Shown: piece by piece, positions 26,220-34,920 of the stretch | Layout: every line of letters starts with the position of its first letter | Position numbering within the stretch: position 1 is the stretch's first letter | Source of the DNA: JAAGZL01 sp050297535 | GTDB taxonomy: Bacteria > Pseudomonadota > Gammaproteobacteria > Chromatiales > Chromatiaceae | Length of the DNA stretch: 64,000 bases | Assembly: GCA_050297535.1 (NCBI GenBank) | Contig: JBNKSV010000009.1 | Coordinates: 3,634 to 67,633, forward strand | Direction of reading: 5' to 3' | Program-made: the position numbers and the translations under genes | The notes under the pieces: generated by a model | What the model was told of the DNA's origin: nothing | Seen by the model: the letters and a program-made list of their open reading frames with translations, nothing else | Databases searched by the model: none

Positions 26220-27371
26220 GTGTTATTTTTTAGTAAAAAACCATACATTTTCGCCCTGTTACTCTTAGGCATCGCCCTAACCGGCGATGTGCTTTCCGCG
26301 GTACGCATCACGCCTCCGCCCGGACTGGCGGCAAACAGCTATATCCTCATGGACTTCGACACCGGGCAAATCCTAGCGGAGAAAAATGCTCACCAACGTC
26401 TGGAGCCGGCCAGCATCACCAAGATAATGACCGCCTATACGGTTATGACCGAGATCAAGAATGGCACTATCTCTTTGAGCGACAAGGCGATTGTAAGTGA
26501 CAAGGCCTGGCGTATGGCAGGTTCCCGCACGTTTATTGAGGCCGGAGCGAGTATCGACGTAGAAACACTGCTGAAAGGTATGATCATCCAATCTGGAAAC
26601 GATGCCAGCGTAGCCCTGGCGGAACACACGGCCGGTAGTGAAGAGGCGTTCGTGCAGATGATGAATAGGCACGCACAGGAACTTGGCATGAAGGACACAC
26701 ACTTCGCCAACAGCACCGGTATGCCAGACCCGGAACACCTCACCACCGCGTATGACATAGCCATGATGTCGCTAGCGACCATCCGCGACTTCCCGGAACA
26801 CTATGCCATATACGCAGAGAAAGAGTTCACCTACAACGATATCAAGCAACTTAATCGCAACAAGCTATTGTGGCGCGACAAGTCAGTAGACGGGATCAAG
26901 ACCGGGCACACCGACAATGCCGGATACTGCCTGGTGGCATCGGCGAAACGCGACGGCATGCGTCTGATCAGCGTGGTCCTGGGCACAGAGAGCATGGAGG
27001 CCAGGGCTACCATCAGCCAGTCTCTGTTGAATTATGGCTTCCAGCACTTTGAGACCCACCGCATCTACCAGGCAGGGACCGCCCTGAACAAATCCAGGAT
27101 CTGGATGGGCGACCAGGAGCAACTGGCCCAGGGTCTGCAACAGGATCTTTATGTAACCATCCCGCGCGGACAATATCAGAACCTAAAGGCCCAGCTAAGC
27201 CTAACCTCTCCCATGGAGGCCCCCATAAACAAAGGCCAGCAGGTTGGAAAGATCGTAGTTACCCTGGATGGAGAACCATACGCAGAGGCCCCACTGGTCG
27301 CGTTGCAAGATGTGGCCCAAGGCGGACTCTGGACAAGAATTAAAGACAGCATATTACGCAGGTTTGAATAG
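26220..27371 (+). CDS. dacA: D-alanyl-D-alanine carboxypeptidase (PBP5/6 type)
   Basis: DacA trims the terminal D-Ala from peptidoglycan pentapeptides. Motifs are SITK at 65-68, SGN at 125-127 and KTG at 227-229, followed by the C-terminal PBP5 domain and an amphipathic anchor (TRIKDSILRRFE). A GTG at 26220 puts a signal peptide at the N terminus, with cleavage before VRITPPP, and AGGAG lies ten bases upstream. A reading from the ATG at 26088 would overlap the rlpA stop but add 44 charged residues before the signal peptide, so it is less likely. The product has 383 residues. Confidence 0.9.
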   Translation: MLFFSKKPYIFALLLLGIALTGDVLSAVRITPPPGLAANSYILMDFDTGQILAEKNAHQRLEPASITKIMTAYTVMTEIKNGTISLSDKAIVSDKAWRMAGSRTFIEAGASIDVETLLKGMIIQSGNDASVALAEHTAGSEEAFVQMMNRHAQELGMKDTHFANSTGMPDPEHLTTAYDIAMMSLATIRDFPEHYAIYAEKEFTYNDIKQLNRNKLLWRDKSVDGIKTGHTDNAGYCLVASAKRDGMRLISVVLGTESMEARATISQSLLNYGFQHFETHRIYQAGTALNKSRIWMGDQEQLAQGLQQDLYVTIPRGQYQNLKAQLSLTSPMEAPINKGQQVGKIVVTLDGEPYAEAPLVALQDVAQGGLWTRIKDSILRRFE

Positions 27372-27373
27372 AA

Positions 27374-28237
27374 ATGAGTGAACAGGTATATCTAAACGGT
27401 AGTTTTCTCCCCCTCAAGGATGCCAAGATCTCCGTCCTGGACCGGGGCTTTCTGTTCGGCGACAGTATCTATGAGGTGATCCCGGCCTACAATGGCCGCC
27501 TGTTCCGTCTACCACACCACCTGGAACGACTGAGTAACGGCCTGCGCGCCATCGGCATGGACAATCCATTGAACGAGGATGAGTGGAGATCGGTTCTGGA
27601 ACGTCTGATACAACAACATCCGGATCAGGATGACCAATCCATCTACTTGCAGGTAACCCGCGGCGCGGCAGAAAAGCGTGATCACGCCATTCCGGATGAC
27701 CTGGAACCCACGGTCTTCGCCATGGCGTCCCCCATCAAACAGCTCCCAAAAGAAGATGTGGGCATTGCCGCCATCACCCTGGATGACGTGCGCTGGCGTC
27801 TCTGTAACATTAAGGCGACCACCCTGCTGGCCAATGTCCTGCTTAAGCAGCAGGCACTGGAGGCCGACGCGATTGAGGCCATACTCATTCGCGATGGCGC
27901 GGCAATGGAGGGTTCCGCAAGCAACCTGTTCATCATCTCGCAAGGCGTATTGATAACCCCTCCCAAGAGCAACCTCCTGTTACCCGGTATCACCCGTGAT
28001 CTGATCCTGGAGCTTGCAGAAAAGAATGGCATACCCTACCAAGAACGGGCCATACAGGAAGAGGAACTATGGAGCGCCGACGAGGTCTGGCTAACAAGTT
28101 CCACCAAGGAGATCATGCCGGTGGTCAGCCTTAACAATAAGCCAATATCAGGATCCAAGCCTGGGGCCATGTACCAACGTATGTCCACCCTCTACGCTGA
28201 CTACAAAGAGAGGATCAAACAAGGGCTGGAAGAATAA
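27374..28237 (+). CDS. dat: Class IV aminotransferase, D-amino-acid transaminase type
   Basis: A 287-residue PLP enzyme of fold type IV with the Schiff-base Lys147 in RLCNIKATTLLANVL, the N-terminal VLDRGFLFGDSIYEV, and EGSASNLF and TSSTKEIMPV in the cofactor-binding half. Sequence and context favour D-amino-acid transaminase, which interconverts D-Ala and D-Glu, over IlvE or PabC. It lies two bases after dacA, which releases D-Ala, so recycling of D-amino acids is a sensible inference. Confidence 0.85.
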   Translation: MSEQVYLNGSFLPLKDAKISVLDRGFLFGDSIYEVIPAYNGRLFRLPHHLERLSNGLRAIGMDNPLNEDEWRSVLERLIQQHPDQDDQSIYLQVTRGAAEKRDHAIPDDLEPTVFAMASPIKQLPKEDVGIAAITLDDVRWRLCNIKATTLLANVLLKQQALEADAIEAILIRDGAAMEGSASNLFIISQGVLITPPKSNLLLPGITRDLILELAEKNGIPYQERAIQEEELWSADEVWLTSSTKEIMPVVSLNNKPISGSKPGAMYQRMSTLYADYKERIKQGLEE

Positions 28238-28248
28238 ACAATCAGACC

Positions 28249-28515
28249 ATGTCAGAAGAAGAGACACTATTAAAATTCCCCTGCGAATTCTCTATCAAGG
28301 CCATGGGGCTGGCCACCGATGAATTCGACGCATTGGTGGTGGAGATTGTGCGCCGTCACGCCCCGGATTTCGGAGAAGGCGCGGTACAAACCAGGGCCAG
28401 CAATGGCGGTAAATATCTCTCCGTCACCGTAACCATCAACGCGACCAGCAAACGCCAACTGGACTCCATCTACCAGGACCTGACCGACCATGAACTGGTT
28501 CTGATGAGCCTGTAA
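28249..28515 (+). CDS. ybeD: YbeD-family protein (DUF493)
   Basis: A small 88-residue cytoplasmic protein with an ACT-like ferredoxin fold, marked by LLKFPCEFSIKAMG and a C-terminal DHELVLMSL. Its biochemical function is unknown. It lies between dacA/dat and lipB, its usual place in gammaproteobacteria, 11 bases before lipB. Confidence 0.93.
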   Translation: MSEEETLLKFPCEFSIKAMGLATDEFDALVVEIVRRHAPDFGEGAVQTRASNGGKYLSVTVTINATSKRQLDSIYQDLTDHELVLMSL

Positions 28516-28526
28516 CCATCCCAACG

Positions 28527-29147
28527 ATGAACCAGGCACCGCAGGGATTCCGCATAAAACAACTTGGCCTGAGGGACTATGCCAAAGTCTGGCATGAGAT
28601 GCAGACCTTCACCGAAGGCAGAACCGAACAGACCCAGGATGAACTCTGGCTGCTGGAACACCCTCCTGTCTTCACCCTGGGGATGGCTGGCAAGAAAGAA
28701 CATCTACTGAATCCAGGCTCCATCCCTGTCATCCAGACCGACCGTGGCGGCCAGGTAACCTACCATGGCCCCGGACAACTTGTGGCCTACGTCATGTATG
28801 ATCTTCGCCGCGCCGGTATCGGGGTGCGCAAGATGGTAGAGCTACTGCAGGATGCAGTTATAGACCTGCTCCGCCAATATGACATAGCAGCCCACACCTT
28901 ACCCAGGGCGCCAGGGGTATATGTAGAAAACAGAAAGATCGCTGCTCTCGGACTGCGGGTGCGCCGAGGCTGCAGCTTTCACGGCCTCAGCCTGAATGTC
29001 GATATGGACCTGGAACCATTCCAACGCATCAATCCCTGTGGCTATCCAGGGCTAGAGGTAACCCAGACGAAAGACCTCGCCATAGGGGAAAGTTTGGAAC
29101 AAATAAGCAGACAATTAAGCTCCGGCATAGAGAATCGGCTGAAATAA
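28527..29147 (+). CDS. lipB: Octanoyl-[ACP]:protein octanoyltransferase
   Basis: LipB moves octanoate from ACP to lipoyl domains of 2-oxoacid dehydrogenases and GcvH. The 206-residue protein has RGGQVTYHGPGQ at 73-84, the active-site Lys137 in RKIAALGLRV, and Cys171 in NPCGYPG. It ends the cell-wall/lipoate run and is followed by a terminator. lipA, its usual next neighbour, is 4 kb away at 33.1 kb. Confidence 0.96.
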   Translation: MNQAPQGFRIKQLGLRDYAKVWHEMQTFTEGRTEQTQDELWLLEHPPVFTLGMAGKKEHLLNPGSIPVIQTDRGGQVTYHGPGQLVAYVMYDLRRAGIGVRKMVELLQDAVIDLLRQYDIAAHTLPRAPGVYVENRKIAALGLRVRRGCSFHGLSLNVDMDLEPFQRINPCGYPGLEVTQTKDLAIGESLEQISRQLSSGIENRLK

Positions 29148-29151
29148 CGAT

Positions 29152-29185
29152 AAGGCCATCCAGCAACCGCTGAATGGCCTTTTAT
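29152..29185. terminator. Shared terminator between lipB and the heme chemoreceptor
   Basis: AAGGCCATCCAGC (29152-29164) pairs with GCTGAATGGCCTT (29169-29181) across an AACC loop, with short T runs on both sides. There is one mismatch in the plus-strand RNA, which becomes a G-U pair in the minus-strand RNA. It sits between convergent stops and probably acts in both directions. Confidence 0.75.
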
Positions 29186-29201
29186 CACCTGACAACAGAT
29201 A

Positions 29202-30833
29202 TCAGGTTCTAAACTGACCTACCAACACTTGCAGACTTGCCGCCAGCTCTGATAGGGCGTCACTGGCCTGGGCGATAGATTCAGAGTTCTGCGTAGTATC
29301 ATCGGCCACATCATTAATATTGACCACATTCCTACTCATCTCTACAGATACAGCACTCTGCTCACTGGCCGCAACCGAAATTTGATTGTTCATTTCGGTT
29401 ATGGTGCCTACCGCTGCGGTAATTTCAGTCAAAACTGCACCGGCCCGGGCCGCTTCAGAAACACTGGCATCAGCCTTTTCGCGACTGCGATCCATTACCG
29501 TAACCGCTCCGCGCGCCTGATGCTGCAGGCTCTCAATCATAGATTGAATCTCCTGGGTCGACTCATGGGTGCGGGTAGCCAGGGTTCTAACCTCATCCGC
29601 CACTACGGCAAACCCTCTACCCTGCTCACCAGCCCGAGCCGCCTCAATCGCCGCATTAAGGGCGAGCAAGTTGGTCTGTTCGGCGATATTGGTAATCACC
29701 TCAACCACCCTGCCAATACCCTCGCTGTCCTCCTCAAGCCTCTGAATAACCCTGGACGCCTCGGCCACCTCATCCGCAAGTGCATTGATAGTATTAACCG
29801 CATTATTGACAACCGTACTCCCTTCGATGGCCCGTTTATCCGCCTCTTGCGAAGAGTTGGCTGCCTTTAAGGCATTCTGCGCCACGTTGGCTGCGGTCTG
29901 CTCCATCTCGGTCATGGCAGTAGCAACCTGCTCCGTCTCTCTCTGCTGCTTGCGAGCACCGTCAATACTGCGTTCAGTAATCTGAGCAAGCCTCTGTGAC
30001 TCGCCTACAAGCTTGTCTGTAGTCTGAGTAACGTTATCAATAATGTGCTCAAACTTGCTCAGCATAACGTTTATTGCCTTACCCAGATTACCCAACTCAT
30101 CTCGGGAATCCAGTTCTATCCGATGACTAAGATTGGAGTCCTTTTCCACCAGATTGACTATGTCGGTAACCTTATGCAGCGGCCGAATCACCAGCCTTTT
30201 GAGAATCAAACTAACAATGACGAGGGCTATCACAAAAAACGTTGCATTAATGCCAAGGTCCTTCATGATCTCTTTAAATATCAGGTCATCCATCGCCTTG
30301 AGTGAATAATCCACCCTTACCGCTCCCAATACTTCCCCTTCCGGGACAACATGGCACATCAGGCAGTTTGTCCCACGAGAATCCTTGGATGCCCGCATGG
30401 GCAACACCACGCTTAACACCCGCCCATCAGGCGTCTCAGATATAAGATCTATCTTTTCACCACTCATCCCACGCTTGTCCAGCTCGTCCTTAACGGTATT
30501 GGGGCCCGCTCCCTGTCCATAGGCGCTAACAACGCCCTGACCTCGCACAATGTAGGCGTCCAAGACCTCTTCTCTAGAGGTCAGCTTCTTCCTGGCGATC
30601 TCTTTATTGGCCATTCCGCCGGTCAACATCAAGGTATTTACGTTATCAAAATAGGAATCCGCCATAAGATTCGATTGATCCTGAACTATCTCTTCGATCA
30701 ATGACTTTTGGCTGTTATACCGGTATGCGGATGCCGTCACTAACACTATTGAGAAAAGGACAACCAAGGCAAGATCTATCTTGATGCCAACGGAAAGGGA
30801 CGACCCTGTGGTGTTCTTATTACTGCTGGTCAT
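29202..30833 (-). CDS. Chemoreceptor with periplasmic heme c sensor domain
   Basis: A 543-residue methyl-accepting protein with membrane segments at about 18-37 and 195-213, a periplasmic domain between them, a HAMP domain (about 214-266) and an MCP signalling domain with the usual hairpin tip (EQTNLLALNAAIEAARAGEQ). The periplasmic domain carries CLMCH at 157-161, a c-type heme attachment site, in a Tll0287/DUF3365-like setting (GTNCLMCH...GEVLGAVRVDYSL). A redox or gas-sensing role is inferred. GGAG precedes the ATG, and a FliA-type promoter lies upstream. It neighbours two small cytochromes on the other strand. Confidence 0.92.
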   Translation of the reverse strand: MTSSNKNTTGSSLSVGIKIDLALVVLFSIVLVTASAYRYNSQKSLIEEIVQDQSNLMADSYFDNVNTLMLTGGMANKEIARKKLTSREEVLDAYIVRGQGVVSAYGQGAGPNTVKDELDKRGMSGEKIDLISETPDGRVLSVVLPMRASKDSRGTNCLMCHVVPEGEVLGAVRVDYSLKAMDDLIFKEIMKDLGINATFFVIALVIVSLILKRLVIRPLHKVTDIVNLVEKDSNLSHRIELDSRDELGNLGKAINVMLSKFEHIIDNVTQTTDKLVGESQRLAQITERSIDGARKQQRETEQVATAMTEMEQTAANVAQNALKAANSSQEADKRAIEGSTVVNNAVNTINALADEVAEASRVIQRLEEDSEGIGRVVEVITNIAEQTNLLALNAAIEAARAGEQGRGFAVVADEVRTLATRTHESTQEIQSMIESLQHQARGAVTVMDRSREKADASVSEAARAGAVLTEITAAVGTITEMNNQISVAASEQSAVSVEMSRNVVNINDVADDTTQNSESIAQASDALSELAASLQVLVGQFRT

Positions 30834-31144
30834 AGACCATATCTCCTGCAGTTTATACCTGCTGAAAATAATTATAGGAAATAATCTACTCTGGGCTATC
30901 TATCGGCCCACTCATAGGTTTCTTTAGTTATTTCATGAAATTTATTGCAACCGGCCACTATTCATCTATCCGGCCTATCAAGCGGGTATATACGCCCTGC
31001 CAAACAGCGCAAAAAAGGCCATACCAAAGGAAGGGAGATGCGCGAAAAAAAATACTAAATATTTCCAAATAACTGCCGCAATAGTTTACGGAAATGACAA
31101 AATTTACCAACTAAATTAAAGAACAATTGGATGGAGCAGCTAGC
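30834..31144. other. Divergent spacer between chemoreceptor and cytochromes
   Basis: These 311 bases contain the FliA-type promoter of the chemoreceptor (listed separately). The right half is AT-rich and should hold the promoter of the cytochrome pair, but no clear -35/-10 or FNR-type palindrome was found. A six-codon frame at 31038-31058 is seen and judged too short to call. Confidence 0.5.
30900..30926 (-). promoter_or_regulatory. Sigma-28 (FliA) promoter of the heme chemoreceptor
   Basis: On the minus strand TAAAGAAA (30926-30919), an 11-base spacer, and GCCGATAG (30907-30900) match the FliA consensus TAAAGTTT-N11-GCCGATAA closely: five leading -35 bases and seven of eight -10 bases, with exact spacing. 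It lies 66 bases before the ATG at 30833. Confidence 0.8.
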
Positions 31145-31525
31145 ATGAGAAAACACGTTTTTAAGACATTTACGGCGGTTTGCGCGATCGCAATCATTTC
31201 TGGATGCAGTTCCGAACAACAACCGGTTTCGTACAAAACCGACATCAAACCCATCATAGATAAGCATTGTGCCGAATGTCATCTGCCCGGCGGGACTGGA
31301 GCCGAGCAGACCAAGTTTCTTGTTGACTCCTATGACAACCTAATGAAAGGCACTAAATTCGGCCCTGTCATTGTAGCTGGCGACGCCCTTTCAAGCTCTT
31401 TGTACAGACTGGTTTCCGGCAAGGTGCATAAGTCCATTCAGATGCCGCATTCAAAGGAACCCATGTCTGCCCAGGAGACCGGCGCCATTGAAAAATGGAT
31501 AAATCAAGGCGCCTTAAACAACTGA
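31145..31525 (+). CDS. Cytochrome c-type lipoprotein
   Basis: A 126-residue exported protein with lipobox IISGC (lipidated Cys21) and one heme c site, CAECH at 42-46, in the context DIKPIIDKHCAECHLPGG that is common in Planctomycete-type cytochrome C domains. Methionines in the C-terminal part (QMPHSKEPM) could be the distal heme ligand. The ATG at 31145 follows GGAG at a good distance. It probably acts as a membrane-tethered periplasmic electron carrier. The next cytochrome gene starts 20 bases downstream. Confidence 0.85.
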   Translation: MRKHVFKTFTAVCAIAIISGCSSEQQPVSYKTDIKPIIDKHCAECHLPGGTGAEQTKFLVDSYDNLMKGTKFGPVIVAGDALSSSLYRLVSGKVHKSIQMPHSKEPMSAQETGAIEKWINQGALNN

Positions 31526-31545
31526 GTAACCGGAGAGACGATATT

Positions 31546-31851
31546 ATGAAAATGTACCTAATACTGTTGAGTGCGGTCGCATTCCTTATCTCCTCCCATG
31601 CCTTTGCAGATCAGGCCACCGCAACGAGTTCTGGATGCATGGCATGCCACAAGGCAGACGCCAAGCTGATAGGCCCGTCGTTTAAAGACATGGCCGCAAA
31701 ATATGCAGGGCAACCAGGTATAGTTGAGGAACTGGCTGCGAAGGTGCAGGCAGGAGGCAAGGGGGTATGGGGCGATATCGCTATGCCAGCAAGCCCGGCA
31801 CCCATTGAAGACATCAAAAAGGTCATCGCCTGGATGCTGACCCACAAATAG
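31546..31851 (+). CDS. Small class I cytochrome c (c551/c8-like)
   Basis: A 101-residue periplasmic cytochrome with a signal peptide (1-21, cleaved after AFA), one heme site CMACH at 31-35, the KLIGPSFKDMAAKY segment typical of cytochrome c551, and distal Met80 in DIAMPAS. The ATG at 31546 has GGAGAG eight bases upstream. Its role is electron transfer, perhaps to a terminal oxidase, nitrite reductase or peroxidase; no partner oxidoreductase is in the window. It is followed by a strong terminator. Confidence 0.9.
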   Translation: MKMYLILLSAVAFLISSHAFADQATATSSGCMACHKADAKLIGPSFKDMAAKYAGQPGIVEELAAKVQAGGKGVWGDIAMPASPAPIEDIKKVIAWMLTHK

Positions 31852-31896
31852 GATCAAAACTTACCAACTATCCTAGCTTGCCGTGAGTGGAACAGA

Positions 31897-31930
31897 AAAC
31901 GGGCCGAAGATCGCTCTTCGGCCCGTTTGT
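31897..31930. terminator. Strong bidirectional terminator (cytochrome / mdh)
   Basis: A perfect 14-bp stem AAACGGGCCGAAGA (31897-31910) and TCTTCGGCCCGTTT (31915-31928) with a TCGC loop, ending in TTTG on the plus strand and flanked by A residues for the minus strand. It lies between the convergent cytochrome and mdh stops. Confidence 0.88.
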
Positions 31931-31955
31931 TGTTGCCACATAGCTTACTGGCGAA

Positions 31956-32939
31956 TCAGCCCTTCAGAAGATCTTTAACCACTTCGCGCTCACTACGTAA
32001 CTCATTCAGGGTGATCTCGAACTGGGACCTAGCCCAGTCGGACATGGCGAGTCCTTCCACCACCTTCCAGTCCCCTTTACCGGTAGAAGTGATCGGAAAA
32101 CCAAACATCAATCCGGCATCAACACCATATTCGCCGTTGGAACAGACTCCGGCGGAACACCAATCTCCTTCCTTGGTTGGGGTGATCAGAGACTTGACGT
32201 GATCCAAGGCGGCATTGGCGGCTGAGGCGGCGCTGGAAGCCCCGCGAGCCTTGATAACAGCAGCGCCACGCTCTTGTATGGTTGGAATAAATGTGTCTCT
32301 TAGCCAAGCCTCATCATTGATCACATCTACGGCTGGCTTGCCACCAATCTTGGCATTCTCAAAATCCGGATACTGGTTGTTAGAGTGATTACCCCAGATT
32401 GTTACGTTGCTGACCTCGGCAACCGGCACCCCGGCCTTGGCCGCCAATTGACTCTTAGCCCGATTTTCGTCCAGACGCATCATGGAGGAGAAGCGGTCGT
32501 TAGGTACGTCAGAATTATTCATTGCGATCAGACAGTTGGTGTTGGCCGGGTTGCCAACCACCATGCAGCGCACGTCGTCCGCGGCTCTGTTCAAGGCCTC
32601 TCCCTGCCCCACAAAGATAGGGCCATTTACTTTGATCAGATCAGCCCGTTCCATACCCGGCCCCCGCGGCCTGGAACCGACCAAGAAGGCCTGATTGATA
32701 CCATCGAAGGCCTTATTGGCATCATCGAACATCTTTATCTCGGCCAGGGTCGGGAAGGCGCAATCAATTAGCTCCATGGCGACACCTTCCAATTTGTCCA
32801 TCACCTGTGGGATCTCAAGCAGATGCAGATGCACTGGCCGGTCTGCCCCGAAGATTTCACCCGAAGCTATGCGGAATAACAGGCTATAGGAAATCTGTCC
32901 GGCGGCACCGGAAACTGCGACTCGAATTGGATCTGCCAT
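31956..32939 (-). CDS. mdh: Malate dehydrogenase (NAD)
   Basis: Mdh interconverts malate and oxaloacetate in the TCA cycle. The 327-residue protein has the NAD loop VSGAAGQISYSLL near 9-21, the active-site loop RPRGPGMERADL, the Asp/His relay with catalytic His in IWGNHSNNQYPD, and the substrate Arg. The length and sequence fit the cytosolic-type MDH found in many beta- and gammaproteobacteria, unlike the shorter E. coli type. It is divergent from lipA across about 200 bases. Confidence 0.97.
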   Translation of the reverse strand: MADPIRVAVSGAAGQISYSLLFRIASGEIFGADRPVHLHLLEIPQVMDKLEGVAMELIDCAFPTLAEIKMFDDANKAFDGINQAFLVGSRPRGPGMERADLIKVNGPIFVGQGEALNRAADDVRCMVVGNPANTNCLIAMNNSDVPNDRFSSMMRLDENRAKSQLAAKAGVPVAEVSNVTIWGNHSNNQYPDFENAKIGGKPAVDVINDEAWLRDTFIPTIQERGAAVIKARGASSAASAANAALDHVKSLITPTKEGDWCSAGVCSNGEYGVDAGLMFGFPITSTGKGDWKVVEGLAMSDWARSQFEITLNELRSEREVVKDLLKG

Positions 32940-33143
32940 TATCTTGAATCCTCCAGAACTTTTATACGTAGATTTGATATCTTAAGCCAATACCTTTCTG
33001 AATTGCTCTTTGGGCAAGGGCGTGAACCAATAAGCATAACACCAAGAAATTTGCTAACAAAAGCCTTTTTCCTGCATTAATCTCTTACCACAACCACTAT
33101 TTACAACAGGAAATAAATCCTATGCGGCGCTACAATCCGCCCT

Positions 33144-34118
33144 ATGAACAGCAAAAACAATGACTCTGCCCCATCCCGCCACACCCCGGAAACCCATCAA
33201 CGTGGGGCGGACAAACTTGCGCGCATACCGATAAAAGTCCAGCCTACGTCCAAATTCCAACGCAAGCCTGCTTGGATTCGCGCTACCGCAGCCAATGGTG
33301 CAGCCGTAAGCAAGATCAAACGCATCCTGCGGGATCACAACCTTAGCTCGGTATGTGAGGAGGCGGCATGTCCCAACTTGGGAGAGTGTTTCAATCACGG
33401 CACCGCCACATTTATGATCATGGGAGACATCTGCACCAGACGCTGTCCATTCTGCGATGTCGCCCACGGCGCACCGCAACCCTTGGACCCAGAGGAACCT
33501 ACACAACTCGCCGACGCTGTAAGGATAATGCAACTGCGATACGTGGTGATAACGTCTGTCGATCGGGACGATCTTCGTGACGGTGGGGCCGGACACTACG
33601 CCGACTGCATCCGCGAACTGCGCCGGATCAACCCGGGGTTGTCGATCGAGATACTGGCGCCGGATTTCCGTGGGCGCGAACAGATCGCCCTGGAATCTTT
33701 TAATCAAATACAGCCGGATGTGTTCAACCACAACCTGGAAACAGTCCCGCGCCTGTACAAACAATGCCGCCCTGGGGCCGACTATGCAGGCTCGTTAAAT
33801 CTGCTCCGGATGTTTGCCGAGCGTCATCCCCAGGTGCCAACCAAGTCCGGCCTGATGCTGGGACTGGGGGAGACCATCACAGAGGTGGAACAGGTGATGC
33901 GTGACCTGAGGGAACATGGGTGCAACATGCTTACCCTGGGACAATATCTGCAACCAAGTCGCGACCACCTGCCGGTGGAGCGCTTTGTGGAGCCTGGGGA
34001 GTTTGATCGCCTAAAACAGATCGGAGAGAATATGGGCTTCTCAAATGTGGCAAGCGGCCCGCTGGTGCGCTCCTCTTATCATGCTGACATGCAGGCTGAA
34101 CACATCTTAAAGCAATAA
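33144..34118 (+). CDS. lipA: Lipoyl synthase
   Basis: LipA inserts two sulfurs into protein-bound octanoyl groups by radical SAM chemistry. The 324-residue protein has the auxiliary cluster cysteines Cys71, Cys76 and Cys82 (CEEAACPNLGEC), the radical SAM motif CTRRCPFC with Cys97, Cys101 and Cys104, and the C-terminal RSSYHAD serine ligand. It works on the product of LipB, encoded 4 kb upstream behind a terminator, so the two are no longer in one operon. Confidence 0.97.
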   Translation: MNSKNNDSAPSRHTPETHQRGADKLARIPIKVQPTSKFQRKPAWIRATAANGAAVSKIKRILRDHNLSSVCEEAACPNLGECFNHGTATFMIMGDICTRRCPFCDVAHGAPQPLDPEEPTQLADAVRIMQLRYVVITSVDRDDLRDGGAGHYADCIRELRRINPGLSIEILAPDFRGREQIALESFNQIQPDVFNHNLETVPRLYKQCRPGADYAGSLNLLRMFAERHPQVPTKSGLMLGLGETITEVEQVMRDLREHGCNMLTLGQYLQPSRDHLPVERFVEPGEFDRLKQIGENMGFSNVASGPLVRSSYHADMQAEHILKQ

Positions 34119-34146
34119 ACAAATATAAAGCGGTTGAGGTAAAACA

Positions 34147-34920
34147 ATGGATCATGAAACCGAAATCATCCTGAAGTCCCTGTTACTTCCGCCTGGCGGA
34201 CTAATACTGCTACTATTTATCTCGTTGTTATTCATAAGAAAAGTATTCGGCAAACTCCTGCTAGCCCTGACCCTGGCGGCGTTTTATCTGCTAAGCACAC
34301 CCGCCATATCCACCAACCTGATGGCCGGACTGGAACGGTATGTATTCGTCACACCGGAGGAGATCCTGGCCGCCAAGACGGAAGCCATTGTGGTACTGGG
34401 TGGAGACCTCTATGAGGAAGGACCGGAATATGGCGGTGACACCATCAAAGGTGAACTCCTGGAACGGGTACGATACGCGGCCTGGCTGCAAAAAAGAACC
34501 AATCTGCCGATCATCGTATCCGGTGGCAATATGGATAAAACAAAGCCTTCCGAGGCCAAACTGGCCGGTCAGGTACTCAAAGAGGAGTTTGGCTGCCAGG
34601 TCCTGGCCACGGAAGACCAGAGCAAAACCACCTGGGAAAACGCCCAAAACACCAAAGGCGTATTGGCTGCCAATGGGATAAAAAAAGTCGCACTGGTCAC
34701 CCATGCCTGGCACATGCCACGCGCCATGCGGGTATTTACACAGCATGGTATCGACGCAATAGCCGCGCCCACTATCTTCTCCAACGGCAAACAGAATTCT
34801 AGTGACGACATGGCCAGAAACTGGCTACCGAGTTCCATAGCCCTAAGGACCAGCTATCTGGCGCTACATGAATACCTTGGTATGGCCTGGTATCAGATCA
34901 AAGAACTGCTTGGGATCTAG
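34147..34920 (+). CDS. YdcF/ElyC-family membrane protein (DUF218)
   Basis: A 257-residue protein with two N-terminal membrane segments (about 14-28 and 34-50) and a DUF218 domain, shown by EAIVVLGGDLYEEGPEYGGD, PIIVSGGNMD, the acidic EDQSKTTWENAQNT motif, and THAWHMPRAMRVF. ElyC of this family affects undecaprenyl-phosphate carrier use in envelope synthesis; the precise reaction is not established. Its stop shares bases CTAG with the stop of the convergent fxsA. Confidence 0.88.
   Translation: MDHETEIILKSLLLPPGGLILLLFISLLFIRKVFGKLLLALTLAAFYLLSTPAISTNLMAGLERYVFVTPEEILAAKTEAIVVLGGDLYEEGPEYGGDTIKGELLERVRYAAWLQKRTNLPIIVSGGNMDKTKPSEAKLAGQVLKEEFGCQVLATEDQSKTTWENAQNTKGVLAANGIKKVALVTHAWHMPRAMRVFTQHGIDAIAAPTIFSNGKQNSSDDMARNWLPSSIALRTSYLALHEYLGMAWYQIKELLGI

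Noticed and set aside
31038..31058. A six-codon leader peptide before the cytochrome genes
   Set aside because: The purine-rich stretch is too close to its ATG for a good ribosome site, there is no regulatory codon run, and no attenuator hairpin follows.
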